From: Arcuatula senhousia
Taxonomy: Eukaryota; Mollusca; Bivalvia; Mytilida; Mytilidae
Reading direction: 5' to 3'
DNA: 64,000 nt
NCBI GenBank assembly: GCA_963971305.1
Contig: OZ020304.1
Location: 4,712,001-4,776,000, forward strand
The first letter of the stretch is position 1. The number at the start of each line of letters is the position of its first letter. Of this stretch, positions 9,900 to 21,441 are shown piece after piece. Under the pieces are notes generated by a model, which saw only the letters and a program-made list of their open reading frames with translations, was not told where the DNA came from and did no database searches. A program made the translations under genes and the position numbers.

Positions 9900-12493
9900 T
9901 ATATGTAATATTCAAAATGATGTAAATGTCTTTTATTAAAAGCATGGTTTAACTGATGGATATAAATGAAATACAGCAATACTTCCTAACATTTCTTTGT
10001 ATTTTCAAATTTTCAATTGACAACAGAATCATGAGGAGAACCCATACAACTTAAGTATTCATGCAATTTTGCATCATTTTTCATTATGAATTGTTTCTTT
10101 TGTTATGTCGTTGCTAAAGAACAGTTACGGGAATTAAAGTTTTGAGAAATTAATTCTGGTCATTGAAAGGAAAATTACTGATATTCCCTATTGGTGTAAA
10201 TTGATAAGTGATTTATAATTATTTCTTATTTTATTCGGTTTTGAAATCAATTGTCAAAAAATAAATGATGAAAATAAAACCAAAGTTCCAGACAAAACTT
10301 GTAATTTACATAAAATGACAGCATGATATAACAATATTATAAAAAAAGAAATGTTATTGAAGTCATTTGACTAATGAAAAATTGTAAACTCTGTGGTTGA
10401 GTCTGGATCATTGCGTTCTTTAATTTCACCAAAGAGTTTTGTTTTGTTCTTTTTTCTTCTTGTACCATTGCGATTAGTCATTCCTTCAGTTGCTTTTGTC
10501 TATGAATGGAAGTATTCAATTTAATACTTCCATGGTCTATGCAACGAAAGTGTCAAAGTGGCTTTGCCTTAAACTAGAGTTGAAGGTCTAATGAAGGAGA
10601 TTCAGCTGTCCTTGTGTAGTGATGCCCCCCTCCAAAAAATAAAATAAACTTTTACAAAATATAAGAACGGCCCTCAGATATGAAATCACCTACTTGGTCT
10701 TACTTAAATAGCTAAAATCTAGAAATCTGTTAGCAACAGCTTACAAATGAATACCATATAGCGGGTTGTTTTCGAGATGGTTTAATTTTGCAGGTCGACG
10801 GGAATTGCGAAAATAAATCCCGTGCAAATAGCCATCTAATGGAAATCATATACAAACACATTCACAAACCGCGAAAATAAAACCCGCAATTTTTTTCACA
10901 TACCTTATGACACACAAAAAATCGCAAAAATTTACCCCCCTCCCCCCAAAAAAAATAACCAGATATACGGTATCCTCACGCAGCCTAAAAGCATTCAGAC
11001 ATTGTTTTTAATAAGAGGTGAACATCTATATTATATAGAAAAGATTTATGAAAATATGAAGAAAAATTATCCACCCAAGGTGCTTAGGATAAATTAGAAA
11101 CTGATACATGTCAATCCTCGTTGCATGGATGGCTGTAGAAAACCAAAAGCAAAAAAAAATGATAAAATGCACAAAAGTGGGACAAACGGTTTGAAGGTAA
11201 GAAACCAGGACAGACGACTGGAAATAAACATCGCTTATTAAACGAGGGGTATAAAATAGTATTTTATAGATGTCAGACCTACAGTTTACAACTCCAATGA
11301 TTTTCTTTTGTGTGTGTGTAAACAGCTACAGATTCCTAATTATGGTCTTTCAAGCATCTGTCTTTCATCCTTTACTTTGAAGTGAACAAATAGCTAGATT
11401 GGAAATTAGCAATAAAGAAAACAAAAGAAAGCAAATCCAGTCAAAATGTAAGTATTAACTAAGTCAATAAAGTTTTATGAGCCATCGACCCCACCAAAAG
11501 ATTATTATTGTTGAAAATTATTTTTATTGACGTCGATTTGATCCTTATGTCATTGCATTAACAAAATATGATGAACCTATCTATCAGATTAGCTTTCCTG
11601 TCTATCAAACACCGGAAGTTAATAATCGTCTGCGCCCTGTCACGTCAGATAAGAACAACGCAATACATTTGCATTAAAGCTGAAATCAGACGTTAACAGT
11701 GATGCACGCAATATATAAAGGACATGGTTCACTGAGTATATTTGGCTCTAAATTCAATAAACTGTAATGGCGGTCTTCTATGGAAGACGTATGTCGCTTG
11801 CGTCTTAAAATCAAAGCGCTAAAGCGTTAAAAGACAGAGCTAAATCTAAGCACTAAAAATAAAGAACGAAAACTTGAAACATAACACATCAGTTTTTTGT
11901 GTTTACTCCGCACACTTACACTCTGTAATTTAGCTCCGCCCACTTAATCAAAGGTCAAAGGTCAACAATGCTTAAACGTCAACGAGTATTGATACACGAT
12001 ATGTAGTGCGAATTTATATCGCATTTATGTTGGGGTATAGATATGTACCTCTTATTTTAGACAATCCGTATAACATTTAGAATACAATACACGACTAATG
12101 TTTTGTTATAGATCCTCTGGTAGCAATATTGAATGACCGATTTACCATGTCTAGACGAAAAAATAAAACGCGAAATCAGATAGCTATCGGTAAACAGGAA
12201 GTAGAAAATCGCTTTATACCATACAGTACCATAGGAGGAAGCCACATACCAAATGTCAAGATTTAGTTGCCCGATAAACTACGACGGAAATTTTTGTGAC
12301 GCCGCAGGACGACGGATGGTGCCAAAGTAACCCTTATATGTCGCTTCTGCAACGTTGCAGGCGACATAGAAATGAAAACAGTTTTAGTTTGGGCGGATTT
12401 AACCTTTTGGATTAATGGGTGGCTGCACATCTAAATAGAAATTTAAATTGGGGTGATTTTTTTACGATTTCTTAAAAGACAATTCATGTTTAA
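9900..12493. other. Intergenic, no supported gene
   Basis: AT-rich. 10755-10945 is a repeat-like block with recurrent CGCGAAAATAAAWCCCG phrases. 11800-11830 has 'aaatcaaagcgctaaagcgt', also present inverted at the right end of the insertion in the first C1q gene (34083-34104). 12290-12370 contains an imperfect palindrome around 'tgcaacgttgca'. No coding sequence supported. Confidence 0.4.
11952..11964 (+). promoter_or_regulatory. Perfect DR1 nuclear-receptor half-site pair
   Basis: AGGTCAAAGGTCA is two direct AGGTCA half-sites with a 1-base spacer, the RXR/HNF4-type site. There is no recognised gene nearby and chance occurrence is possible. Confidence 0.3.
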
Positions 12494-13310
12494 ATGTCTA
12501 CCCCGGGGAACAGCAGTTTTTCGGTGGTTTATAGTTTAATGTCTAGCCTTTCAAAATTTACCTTGTTATACAGGAATAAAAGTGTCCAAACAGGGTATAA
12601 CATGCGCCATTTTGAATGCACCCATTTTGACAGACAACAAATGAAAGCATTGAATTCATATTGCTGTCAAATTTTTACAATGCGATGGAATATAATTTTG
12701 AAAGGTGTTATGTAATCAGTATAATATAAATAAAAATATGGCGTATAATATTTATCGATAAGTATCGATGAAGTACCGATATCGGGGCTCTTTAAAACAC
12801 TCTGTATACGTGGCTTTTTTCGCTCATTTTTTGTCATTTTTTCGTCGCTGTAGTCATATTTGCAATGTATGTTTGCTTTCAATGACCATCAATCGTTCAT
12901 TGATATCTATTCTGATCATAACAGTCGATGGGTATTTAGAAAGTTACACCAATGGGCAGATAATCAAGCCTCAATACTTCCTATGCATATTTGAGCTAAA
13001 ACCTTAATACAGAAACGATCCATTTAACATTCTGTTACATGATATCTATTCGATAAAAAAAAATATGTTTTTATTTCAAATGTATGGTTATATACAATTA
13101 CACATCGATAAACTCATCAAGAACCAAATTTGCACAATGCTTTTTTTTAGTAAAAAGGGGGGTCTATGTAGATGCTTTTAAAGTAATAAGTATCACAATA
13201 TTTTTGTTCTGTAGTACGAAATAAAATGCACAAAAGGGTTCAAACATGTAAAAATATCATCAGATAGAATTACAATATCTAAAGGCTTATTTTCCTTGTT
13301 TACTTTGATG
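12494..13310 (+). repeat. Left arm of ~0.8 kb inverted repeat
   Basis: The sequence from 'atgtctaccccggggaacag' to 'aaaggcttattttccttgtt' recurs in reverse complement at 16245-17036 with moderate divergence. The separating loop is about 2.9 kb. It may be two oppositely oriented copies of a retroelement 3' part: the right-hand copy continues into a LINE-like C-terminal peptide at 17037-17226. Confidence 0.75.
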
Positions 13311-13369
13311 TGCTATATGCCAATTTATAGTGCATTTGTTAACGCCAGCTCTGAAAAAAACCGATGAAC

Positions 13370-13535
13370 CTATCTCTCTTTGGAAGAGGAAGGTTTGGCG
13401 GCATAAAACCTGGTTGTACCAAATCAGGACGATTGTGAACTTCATTTTCTCTGGTATGTCATGCGTTTGTTTGATATATTCTTCTTAGATATATGAGAAT
13501 GATCATCCCAGTTCGGTAGTTCTGTTGTCATCTAA
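13370..13535 (+). repeat. Family G fragment
   Basis: Contains 'gaggaaggtttggcggcata', 'aaacctggttgtaccaa' and 'gttcggtagttctgttgtc', collinear with 20880-21050. Confidence 0.6.
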
Positions 13536-14094
13536 ATTAAATAAGTTTGTTAGAAAAAAAAATTATATTTTCAAAATAAATTTATACCCTTTTATATGTA
13601 TACAAATCTCAAACAAGTTACATTTTTATCTAAATAGTTCGAAATAGTACTTGTATGCAATTTGGAATATGTGTTTGCCTGTCTTGTACATTTTGTTATT
13701 CAGACTGCAGCTTTATTTAAAACTCATTTGTAAGCGATAAATTTGCCATTTTCTCAAATTAGTTTTTTTGCGATTTAGATAATTTTTGTTTAAAAAAAAT
13801 TGTTTTACTATGGCCAGATATCAAAGATGAGGGATGATCTATGGTTATACATGCACTTCTCATATCTGTCTGTGCTTTAATCTACAATTCCTTGAGTATT
13901 TTACACAACACATACTTATTTTATGCGAACAGTTTTATAATATTGTACTATTAATGAATCTGAAGATAAACATAAAAATTTTAAGCATATACTAGTAAAC
14001 ATATTATGGAAAACCTTAAATGTTTTATGCAAAATAAGTTTTTGAAAAATTTAATTGTTAAGTCCACTCTAGTTATGACATGAGTTCGCTTTCT

Positions 14095-14235
14095 TAATTG
14101 CTAGTCATTGTTTTTGTGTTGTCTGTTTCCTCATGTTGTTGTCGTTTGTGTTTTCTGGTTTTGTCTTTGCCCTTTCGGACTTTTTGACATTCACATGTTC
14201 GATTGGTACCTCTATGCTTCGTTCATCTTCAGTTT
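14095..14235 (+). mobile_element. Penelope-associated untranslated block
   Basis: 'gccctttcggactttttgac' and 'gattggtacctctatgcttc' match the block flanking the RT remnant at 39.5 kb and at 9820-9870. Confidence 0.55.
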
Positions 14236-14409
14236 AGCGGTAATAAATAGTCACAGTTACATTGTCTGGAAGAAGATTCTACCCAGATGTTTTAAAGAAG
14301 AATATTTCTCCACATGCATTTTTTCTGTGTAAAGTAGATTGTAGATTTGAAATAGATATAAAATGCAAAGTGTAATGTTTGACTCTTTGTTGTAATATAT
14401 AAATTACAA

Positions 14410-14700
14410 CAAAGTTCCAGACAATAAATTTTGCTACGCCTGACGCCATTTCGTCTATTCAAGACTCATCAGAGGCGCTCTACCAAAAGTTCGAAATGCC
14501 AAACACTATATGAATATGAAGAGCATAGAATAATTATACAAAAAATGCCGAACTAGAAGTCCAAATTATTACTAAGACCAACCTATGTCTGGGGTAGGAA
14601 GAACCTTAGGGTTTTGACAATTTTGAAATTTAAACGAATAATTTATCGCTTTGATGTGTTCTTCAACACAAAAGTGTTGTAGCCGGAGCGGGCTTGTTAA
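14410..14700 (-). repeat. Dispersed repeat family T (GCTACGCCTGACGC / ACTCATCAG), copy
   Basis: Blocks 'aaagttccagacaataaatt', 'aagactcatcagaggcgctc', 'cctatgtctggggtaggaag' and 'gtagccggagcgggc' recur inverted at 42085-42365, and partly at 19955-20060, 58675-58920 and 58985-59095. Confidence 0.75.
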
Positions 14701-14788
14701 TCATTTTTCAACATGTTAAAAAACCTTATTGAAAACAAACAGGTTATATCTTGTAAATACATGTGTATAACCATGGAGCTATGATGTA

Positions 14789-15283
14789 TACTCTCTCAAA
14801 AAAGTTATGCAACAGTGGAAAATTTCACTATATGTTTTAAGTAAACCTACCTTATTATAAATTGATATTGCCAAGCCGTTTTTCAATCATTTTTTATAAA
14901 ATAAAAACCAAGAAAAAGACAAACAAGTGAAGTTTATTTTTTATGATTTGGGCAAAATCCTAGCTGTTATGGGTTTTGATAGAACGCGAGTAGAACATAA
15001 CCAATGTTTTTCCACGGAAAATATTGGTTGATTTAAACGGGTTGTTGACGCATAAAATTAACAGTTGATTTCTACTTTTGATATCTTAAAAACCGGTGAA
15101 GTGACGATTTTTCTAAAATTGTAAAAATAAATTTCAATTATTTCTTGTTCTCTTGGTTTTTACTTCATTAAAATCTGTTAAGAAATGGCTTTGCAATACA
15201 GAAATAAAATAAGGTAGGTTTATTTAAAATATATAGGGAAATTTTGTATTGTTGCGTAACTTTTTTGAGTGAGTATATATCAT
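14789..15283. mobile_element. Long-TIR (~140 bp) TA-flanked MITE, copy 1
   Basis: Ends read TATACTCTCTCAAAAAAGTT and the inverse of TATACTCACTCAAAAAAGTT. Inverted similarity extends about 140 bp inward (both contain 'aacctaccttatt' and 'aaaaccaag'). Flanking TA suggests a Tc1/mariner-type element without transposase. The flanks continue the palindrome for about 20 bp more (ccatggagctatga), so the target itself was palindromic or an older end is nested here. Copy 2 lies inverted at 30449-30917. Confidence 0.75.
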
Positions 15284-15299
15284 AGCTCCATGGTTATAT

Positions 15300-16244
15300 T
15301 AAAGTTACTGTCGGAAACAGCAAAGCCACTCTCCCCAACACTTATCAAATGATGCAAAGACATTTCATTAATCGTTTTAAGCCCAGGAAGCACATCGATG
15401 GTATGAAATATAATCCACATTTTACGTCTTAAAAGTTTACAGAAAGTTATAAACATTAGAGCAATGCTATCAAATTTCAAGTTCAAATTGTATTAACTAG
15501 TATGGCTGTTCTTGTTCTTTAACATGTATAGAATTTTACATATACATGGCCAGAGGATAACATGACTCTGACTGTTATGTAAGGACAACAAATCAAACCC
15601 TTCAATAACCACTGTTTTGTTAAACACATGCTGTACGTTTGAGACTAACTCAAAGGCATTCAAGATATAACTCCTTAACGTAAATGTGATGTTTAAACAA
15701 AAGACAAGGTAACCCCAAAAAGATTATATCTACTAATTGAGCAGTTTATACTATTTTTTAAATCAAAAATTGTATATAACAATATATCATATCACATTCT
15801 AGTATACTTACTATTGCAAACGGAAAGCTTGGGACAGGAAAACATGTGCGTCTTACATTTATGTTATTGGTGCCGAGATACAACAAACTTCTCCCCAAAA
15901 AATACACGACTTAACGCTTTTGCAACTTATGGCCTAAATGATTTCTCTAGTGACGGTCTTAATCTTTCGATGCATTTCATTGCCTCCCTATTAGTTTTCA
16001 AACAATACACTTCTAGATTAGCCCCCCCCCCAATTTCGACAATGTAACTATTGAAATAAATAAAAAACTATACCGATTTATATCAAAAGGTTATTGTTTT
16101 ATTGATGCAGGAAAATACTTTCCTTTAGTGACTTTTCTTTAAAATGAGATGAAGCTTATTAGTCTAAGAACTTCCGAATACATATACTCAAATTTTGTAA
16201 TTTGCACATCAAATATTTTATGAAATGATATGGAAATAACAAAC
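15300..16244. other. Loop of the 12.5/17.0 kb inverted repeat; no supported gene
   Basis: AT-rich. A minus frame at 15280-15486 (68 codons) is not supported by a family motif or good splice sites. Confidence 0.4.
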
Positions 16245-17036
16245 TGTAAACAAGGAAAATAAGCAATTATATATTGTACATATGTTCAATTATACTATAT
16301 TTTTACATGTTTGAACCGTTTTGTGCAATTCATTTGGTATCAGAGAACAAAACATTGTCTTAGTAAGTATTTCAGAAGCATGTACAAAGACCCCCCTTTT
16401 ACTAAAAACAGCATTGTGCAAATTTGGTTCTTGATGAGTATATCGATGCGTATTTGTATATTACCACACATTTCAAATAAAAACATATTTTTATCGAAAA
16501 GATATCATGTAACAGAATGTTAAATGCATTGTTTCTGTACTAAGGTTTTAGCTCAAATATATGCATAGGAAGTATTGAGCTCGATTATCTGCAACTTTCC
16601 AAATAACCATCGACTGTTATGATAAGAATATATATCAATAAACGATTTATGGTCATTGAAAGCACACATACATTGCAAATATGACTACAGCGACGAAAAA
16701 ATGACAAAAATTAAACGAAAAAAGCCACTTATACAGAGTGTTTAAAAGTGCCCCGATATGGGTACTTCATCGATACTTATCGATAAATATTATACGCTAT
16801 AATGTTATTTATATTATACTGATTACATAACACCTTACAAAATTATATTCCATCGCATTGTAAAAATTTGACAGCAATATGAATTCATTGCTTTCAAAAT
16901 GAGCTATGTCTGTCAAAATGGCGCTTGTTATACCCTGTTTTGACACTTTTTGTCCTGTATAACCACGTGAATTTGAAAGTTTAGATGGTAAACTATACCA
17001 AACCACCAAAAAACTGCTGTTCCCAGGGGTAGACAT
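16245..17036 (-). repeat. Right arm of ~0.8 kb inverted repeat
   Basis: Reverse complement of 12494-13310. Landmarks are 'aaatttggttcttgatgagt', 'cgatacttatcgataaatat' and 'cagcaatatgaattcattgc'. Confidence 0.75.
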
Positions 17037-17226
17037 TCATCTCAAAAACTAGAGGCTTTTTCGATTTGGCTGATAGACTAGTTTCTATGGGCAGTTTATG
17101 ATTTCCCGTTCGTAATTGGCACATTAGAAAAGAGTCTTTCTTGCTGAGAATATTGAAATTTTTTTTTTCTTTTTCTAGGGAATCTTTAAATAATCTATAG
17201 TTGGTTGCTTTAGAACAATTTTGCAT
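17037..17226 (-). pseudogene. LINE reverse-transcriptase C-terminal remnant
   Basis: The minus-strand frame contains LRTGNHKLPIET. This fits the (L/Y)R..NH.LPIE.GR signature near the end of many invertebrate non-LTR retrotransposon polyproteins (a better copy, LSDHRLAIETGRY, is at 57.2 kb). The frame runs straight into the inverted-repeat arm. Short and decayed. Confidence 0.45.
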
Positions 17227-17570
17227 TTCTTCATGCCAATTTTGTCGGAACTGATCAGAGAGACTTTGTTTAATTTTAAGTTTTAATAAATCAAAGTTAG
17301 GGATATTTTTTAAGTTATAACACTGTCAGTTTGATTAATTAAAGAAAGGGGCAGTATTTTGATTACTAATCCTTACTTAGTATTTACCTCAAAAGCGAGT
17401 CTGCTATCCGTATACATACAATAACCTTTTTTTTGACAAAAACAATAGTTTGAACTAAAGTGATAACATTGTTAAATAAATGTATTGATATCAAATTTTA
17501 TCTCTGGTCATATGTTTATTTGTAAATCTACCATGTACTAAATTTAGTATACACTATTAAGACTACAACA

Positions 17571-19439
17571 ATGCAACCCGTTCCCCCAGGCCAGGTTTCT
17601 GCCCAAGAGGAAGGTAAGGATTTTATTCAGCTTTAAAGTCAAACTTTTGTATATCTGTAGGCTTCTAAAAAGAACAGGAAATCTTTCTCAAAATATCAAA
17701 GAAGAAAAACCCTAAAAACTGGCTCTATAAAAAACAATAGAATTTTGTATACTATAATGTTTCCTTTCGTTTTTAGCTCGTTTGTTAGAAATTCGTAAAA
17801 ATGCCGTTAAGAAAATACGTATGTTGGCGGCTGTGATGACATTGATTGCCAGTCTTTCAATAGTAACAGGGATTGCTTTGTTAAGTGGAATAAAAGGCGG
17901 AGGTTGGCCTCTGGTATCCGGTAGTCCAATATGGTCAGGCATTATAGTAAGTAAATACATTTAATTAGTGTTGGATCTATTTGTCTTGTGTAATCTTTTA
18001 ACGATTGAGACGGGACTATTTATAAGAAACCTGTAAATGTCAAAGACAAAACATGTATTAGTGCTTAACGCCTCCGGCTACTAGTGCCAATTAAGGTTCA
18101 CGGTTCGATTCTCGTTAGGGGTGAAAATTTCATAAACCGAGTCTCTGTTAACACCATTAGCGAGTATGGTCACAAAGATCGATGCTAGTCCTTCAGAAAG
18201 GACGAAAAATGGTTGTCCCGTGTATGTGGAGAGCAAAAACTAATGCATGTTAAAGACCCCTTTTGAGGATTTCGATAATAGTAGGCTCATTAAAGCCGTT
18301 ACAAAGGTCACACTCGTAAACTGCTAGCTGGAGAGGGATTCACATAAGCATCAAGCTGCTTAAATTTAGCTTGTTTCACAATATAGGATAACTAGATATA
18401 TTTGAATTAAGTCTTTAAAATGTCTTAGAAATGAAAATCCCGATGGTCAAAGTTTAAAATAAAATATGCATCTAAAAGAATCGAGAACATCCTTTACAAC
18501 TAAAGCAAAGTATTAAAATTCATCGTTTTTGTAAGTGTATAGTTGTTAAAAGAGAAACAACTGAGGAATGAGAATGGTTTGTTCTGTAAATTGCTGCTTT
18601 TGATTGATTGTTTTGATTGTGTAATTTTAATCAAGCATTACCATGTTACCTAGAGAAAGAAAATGTCAGTAGCTATTTGGGCTTCAAACTAAAACTTGGT
18701 TTGGCAGAATTCCCTAATTTTAGTAAACCTTTTTCTTTCTACCTATAGGTTTTGTCTGGTGCTATCTGTGGACTTGTCTTAGGGAAAACAAACTCAGAAT
18801 GGACCTCGCCAGATGAGCGAGCTAAACAAAGATGTTTGGTAAGTGTTCTCCAGAAATTATAACATTATTTTTAAAGGTGAACAGGTGTATATAACATTCT
18901 ATGATTTTACCAAAGCTATTTTTAAAAAAAAATTATATGTCAGAATTTTCATAAAAGAATTAAAAGTATATATACGATTTTTTTATTTTTCATTCGCATA
19001 TTTGAAAATGATAGTAAGGGCTCGAATACTTTCCTATATTTTTCAGTTTGTTGGCTTCTATGCAATTGCAGTGACGTCATTTTCATTTTGTGGACTGTCC
19101 ATAGGGTACACAGTATGGGGTATAGTTGCCTGCAGTGGAAAAGACATACAGACATGTGGCCATCACCATAGATACGAAGTTGTAGCCAATAGCATCGCGG
19201 TATTTCTATGCGTAGTTCTTATTGTTACGTGTATCATTGCGTGTGTTATGTTCTGTTACTATCGCCACGCTTTTAAGTTTTTTTCTTATAATGACAGAAT
19301 TGAACAGATGCAAGGACTTATATATCAGCAACAAGCACAAATAACATCGTTGAATAACTCACAGGGTCCTCAGCAGACAGTCTATGGCACGAACTGGCCC
19401 TCAGCTCCACCGCCCTACTCAGAGAAACTTAATGTCTGA
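17571..19439 (+). CDS. MS4A/CD20-like four-pass membrane protein, 4 coding exons, 231 aa
   Basis: Exons are 17571-17613, 17777-17946, 18749-18838 and 19047-19439. Every intron has GT..AG ends, phases fit (1, 0, 0), and the sum is 231 codons plus TGA. The short N-terminus starts MQPVPPGQ. TM1 is about residues 28-50. A Gly-rich loop and GSPIWSG precede TM2 (about 66-84), an arrangement typical of MS4A/CD20 proteins. TM3 is about 102-127. An extracellular loop with two Cys and HHH follows, then TM4 at about 147-170. The cytoplasmic tail is Gln-rich and ends with PPPYSEK, a PPxY-type WW-domain ligand. MS4A proteins act in plasma or endosomal membranes, often modulating receptors or Ca2+ flux. 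A role here is not known. Intron 2 carries a tRNA-derived SINE. Confidence 0.85.
18055..18340 (+). repeat. tRNA-derived SINE in MS4A-like intron 2
   Basis: It has a pol III B-box-like GGTTCGATTC at 18102-18111 and a plausible A-box region near 18058. A tRNA-unrelated body follows ('aaagatcgatgctagtcctt', 'catgttaaagacccc'). Confidence 0.6.
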
Positions 19440-19514
19440 CTGGTTTAAATTATTATGTAGGTGATGTTTTATTTCGCTTTTTATTAAAATCGAGACCTCT
19501 TCTATCTGTTATAG

Positions 19515-19615
19515 GGGGAAGCAGTGAGGTACCAATGGGGCATTCGAATGTCATACGTCAGAAAGGGCAGACAAAACCAGTAAACACAAACGAAAACAGC
19601 ACCAGAAACAGTAGC
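19515..19615 (-). mobile_element. Penelope-associated untranslated block
   Basis: Reverse complement of the 'cagtgaggtaccaatggggc ... cagacaaaaccagtaaac' block also seen at 14.1, 22.3 and 39.5 kb. Confidence 0.55.
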
Positions 19616-19954
19616 TGGAAATTTTCATTGGCATTAATGTTCATGCAAAACAATACATAAAATTTCTAATATTTTTGTCGCTGAAATTTCCGATTTTTAT
19701 ATTAAAATTGTTTAAAACACCAGGTTTCTTTCCTTGTTATGCACATGGTCATTATCCTCGGTGCTTGATTTGGCTTCCTTGTTCGAACGTTTTGGTGCGA
19801 GTACTTTTCGTTTTCAACAGTTTTGAATGTTTTGATTTAAATGCTACAGATGAGAGGTTACTCCTTGACATATCGATATATAGCATATCCAAATTAACCG
19901 TTTATACCCGGGTTTTGGTTTTTGTAATTCTAGAAATAAAAATAACAAGGAAAT

Positions 19955-20060
19955 GAATGTTGTTACGCCTGACTCGCGTTTTATTTATTCAAGACGCATC
20001 AGTTCAAAGGGCCTTATCCAAAGATTGAGAATGCCAAACATTGTATTAATATGAGAGCAT
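19955..20060 (-). repeat. Family T fragment
   Basis: 'gttacgcctgactcgcgttt' followed by 'caagacgcatcag' and 'aatgccaaaca'. Confidence 0.55.
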
Positions 20061-20189
20061 AGAACAATAAAAACAAAAAGATTACATCAATGTATGATTT
20101 GAATTATAAGGTTGCCACTTAGAGGTGTCTTCTATTGCGGTTACTTTAGTAGAAGATATTGAAATGTGAAATAAGTATTCGCGAAGTCC

Positions 20190-20662
20190 CTCGCGGGGCC
20201 CGGGTGGCAAATAGACCCGCAACAGAGCCTAGCTTGTCGTAAGAGGCGACTAAGGGTCTTGGGTATCTGACGTCGGGTCAGTGGTCAGCCCACAGAGCGA
20301 CCAAGTGTGTACCCTAGGTTGCTGAATAGGGTGACCCTCGTCCGCGGGGGTTGTCAGGCTTATAATAGGGAACCCCTTACCACTGACCATAGTGGGCCAA
20401 CGTGTGTGTAGAGTGCAACGCTTCACGCACGTAAAAGACCCCTTTGTGGACCACACAGTAGTGCACCACATAGGCTAATTTTTTCGCCCCTACCCACCTC
20501 TTTCCTTTTTCTGTGGTATTTCAAAATTTTCCGGACCTTTGTTTCCCATCCCACCTCCATATTTCATTTATTATCACCATTTCATATTCATTTTATCATC
20601 CTTTTCATATTCACCTATATAGCGTTGCACGGGCGTAAAACACCAACTCACTCACTCACCCA
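20190..20662 (+). repeat. SINE-like repeat family S, best full-length copy
   Basis: It starts near 'cgcggggcccgggtggcaaa' with 'gtcgtaagaggcgactaa', passes 'gaccatagtgggccaacgtg', and ends 'gggcgtaaaacaccaactca' plus an (ACTC)n tail. The GC-rich head, T-rich body and microsatellite tail suggest a retroposon. Confidence 0.8.
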
Positions 20663-20754
20663 GTATTCGCGAATGGTTTGACTTACAACATGCTTAAGAC
20701 ACTAGTCATCCACTAGTAGAAAAGTTCAAAATTGAGTTAAAAGATATGGTAGTT

Positions 20755-21050
20755 AATTGTTTTAATTAGTGTTTGACTGGTCTTCAGTACTGAGATGATC
20801 TCCTCAATATCCTTATTGTGTCTCACAACTATATTGTGTTCTATGGTCATTACCGGATCCTAAGATCGTAATGGAAGAGGGAGGTTTGGCGCCATAAACC
20901 TGGTTTAACCCACCATTTCGTTTGAAATGCCTGTACCAAGTCAGAACCATTGCGATCCACCAATTCCCCGGTATGACTGACTCGTTCTTGTCATTTTCTC
21001 TGGACTATGAGATTGATCATTCGAGTTCGGTGGTTTTGTTTAGGTTTGTA
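20755..21050 (+). repeat. Family G, uninterrupted copy
   Basis: Runs 'gtgtttgactggtcttcagt' to 'gttcggtggttttgtt'. It is the reference for the interrupted copy at 3092-3490. Confidence 0.7.
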
Positions 21051-21441
21051 CCTTTATACACTACATATTAATGGTCTGATACAAAATTGGTCCATTTTTC
21101 CTGTTAAGCAGACATAAGAGGAAATATAACATTGGCGGGTGCCGCCGTTGTCATTGCCAGAACATTAATCCTGTAGTCTCCCCATCTGTGATAGATCAAT
21201 GACTAGATTTTATTTTAAACATTTTTAAAAAGCAAGATCAAAACAAAAGTTGAATATTGTTAACTTAGTGCTGGATGAATTTGACATAAACTCCTATTCA
21301 GCTGTGTTAATAGTTTAATACTAATATAAAACAATAGAAAAAATAGTAAATAAAAACTATCGTAAATAAATTATAAATATTATAAAATAAAACGTTACAA
21401 GATAAAAATTGAGCATTGTAAGAATTTTCCTATCTTTTCCA

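Noticed and set aside
15280..15486. 68-codon minus-strand frame as an exon
   Set aside because: Moderately coding-like but lacks supported splice sites or family match, and abuts a MITE.
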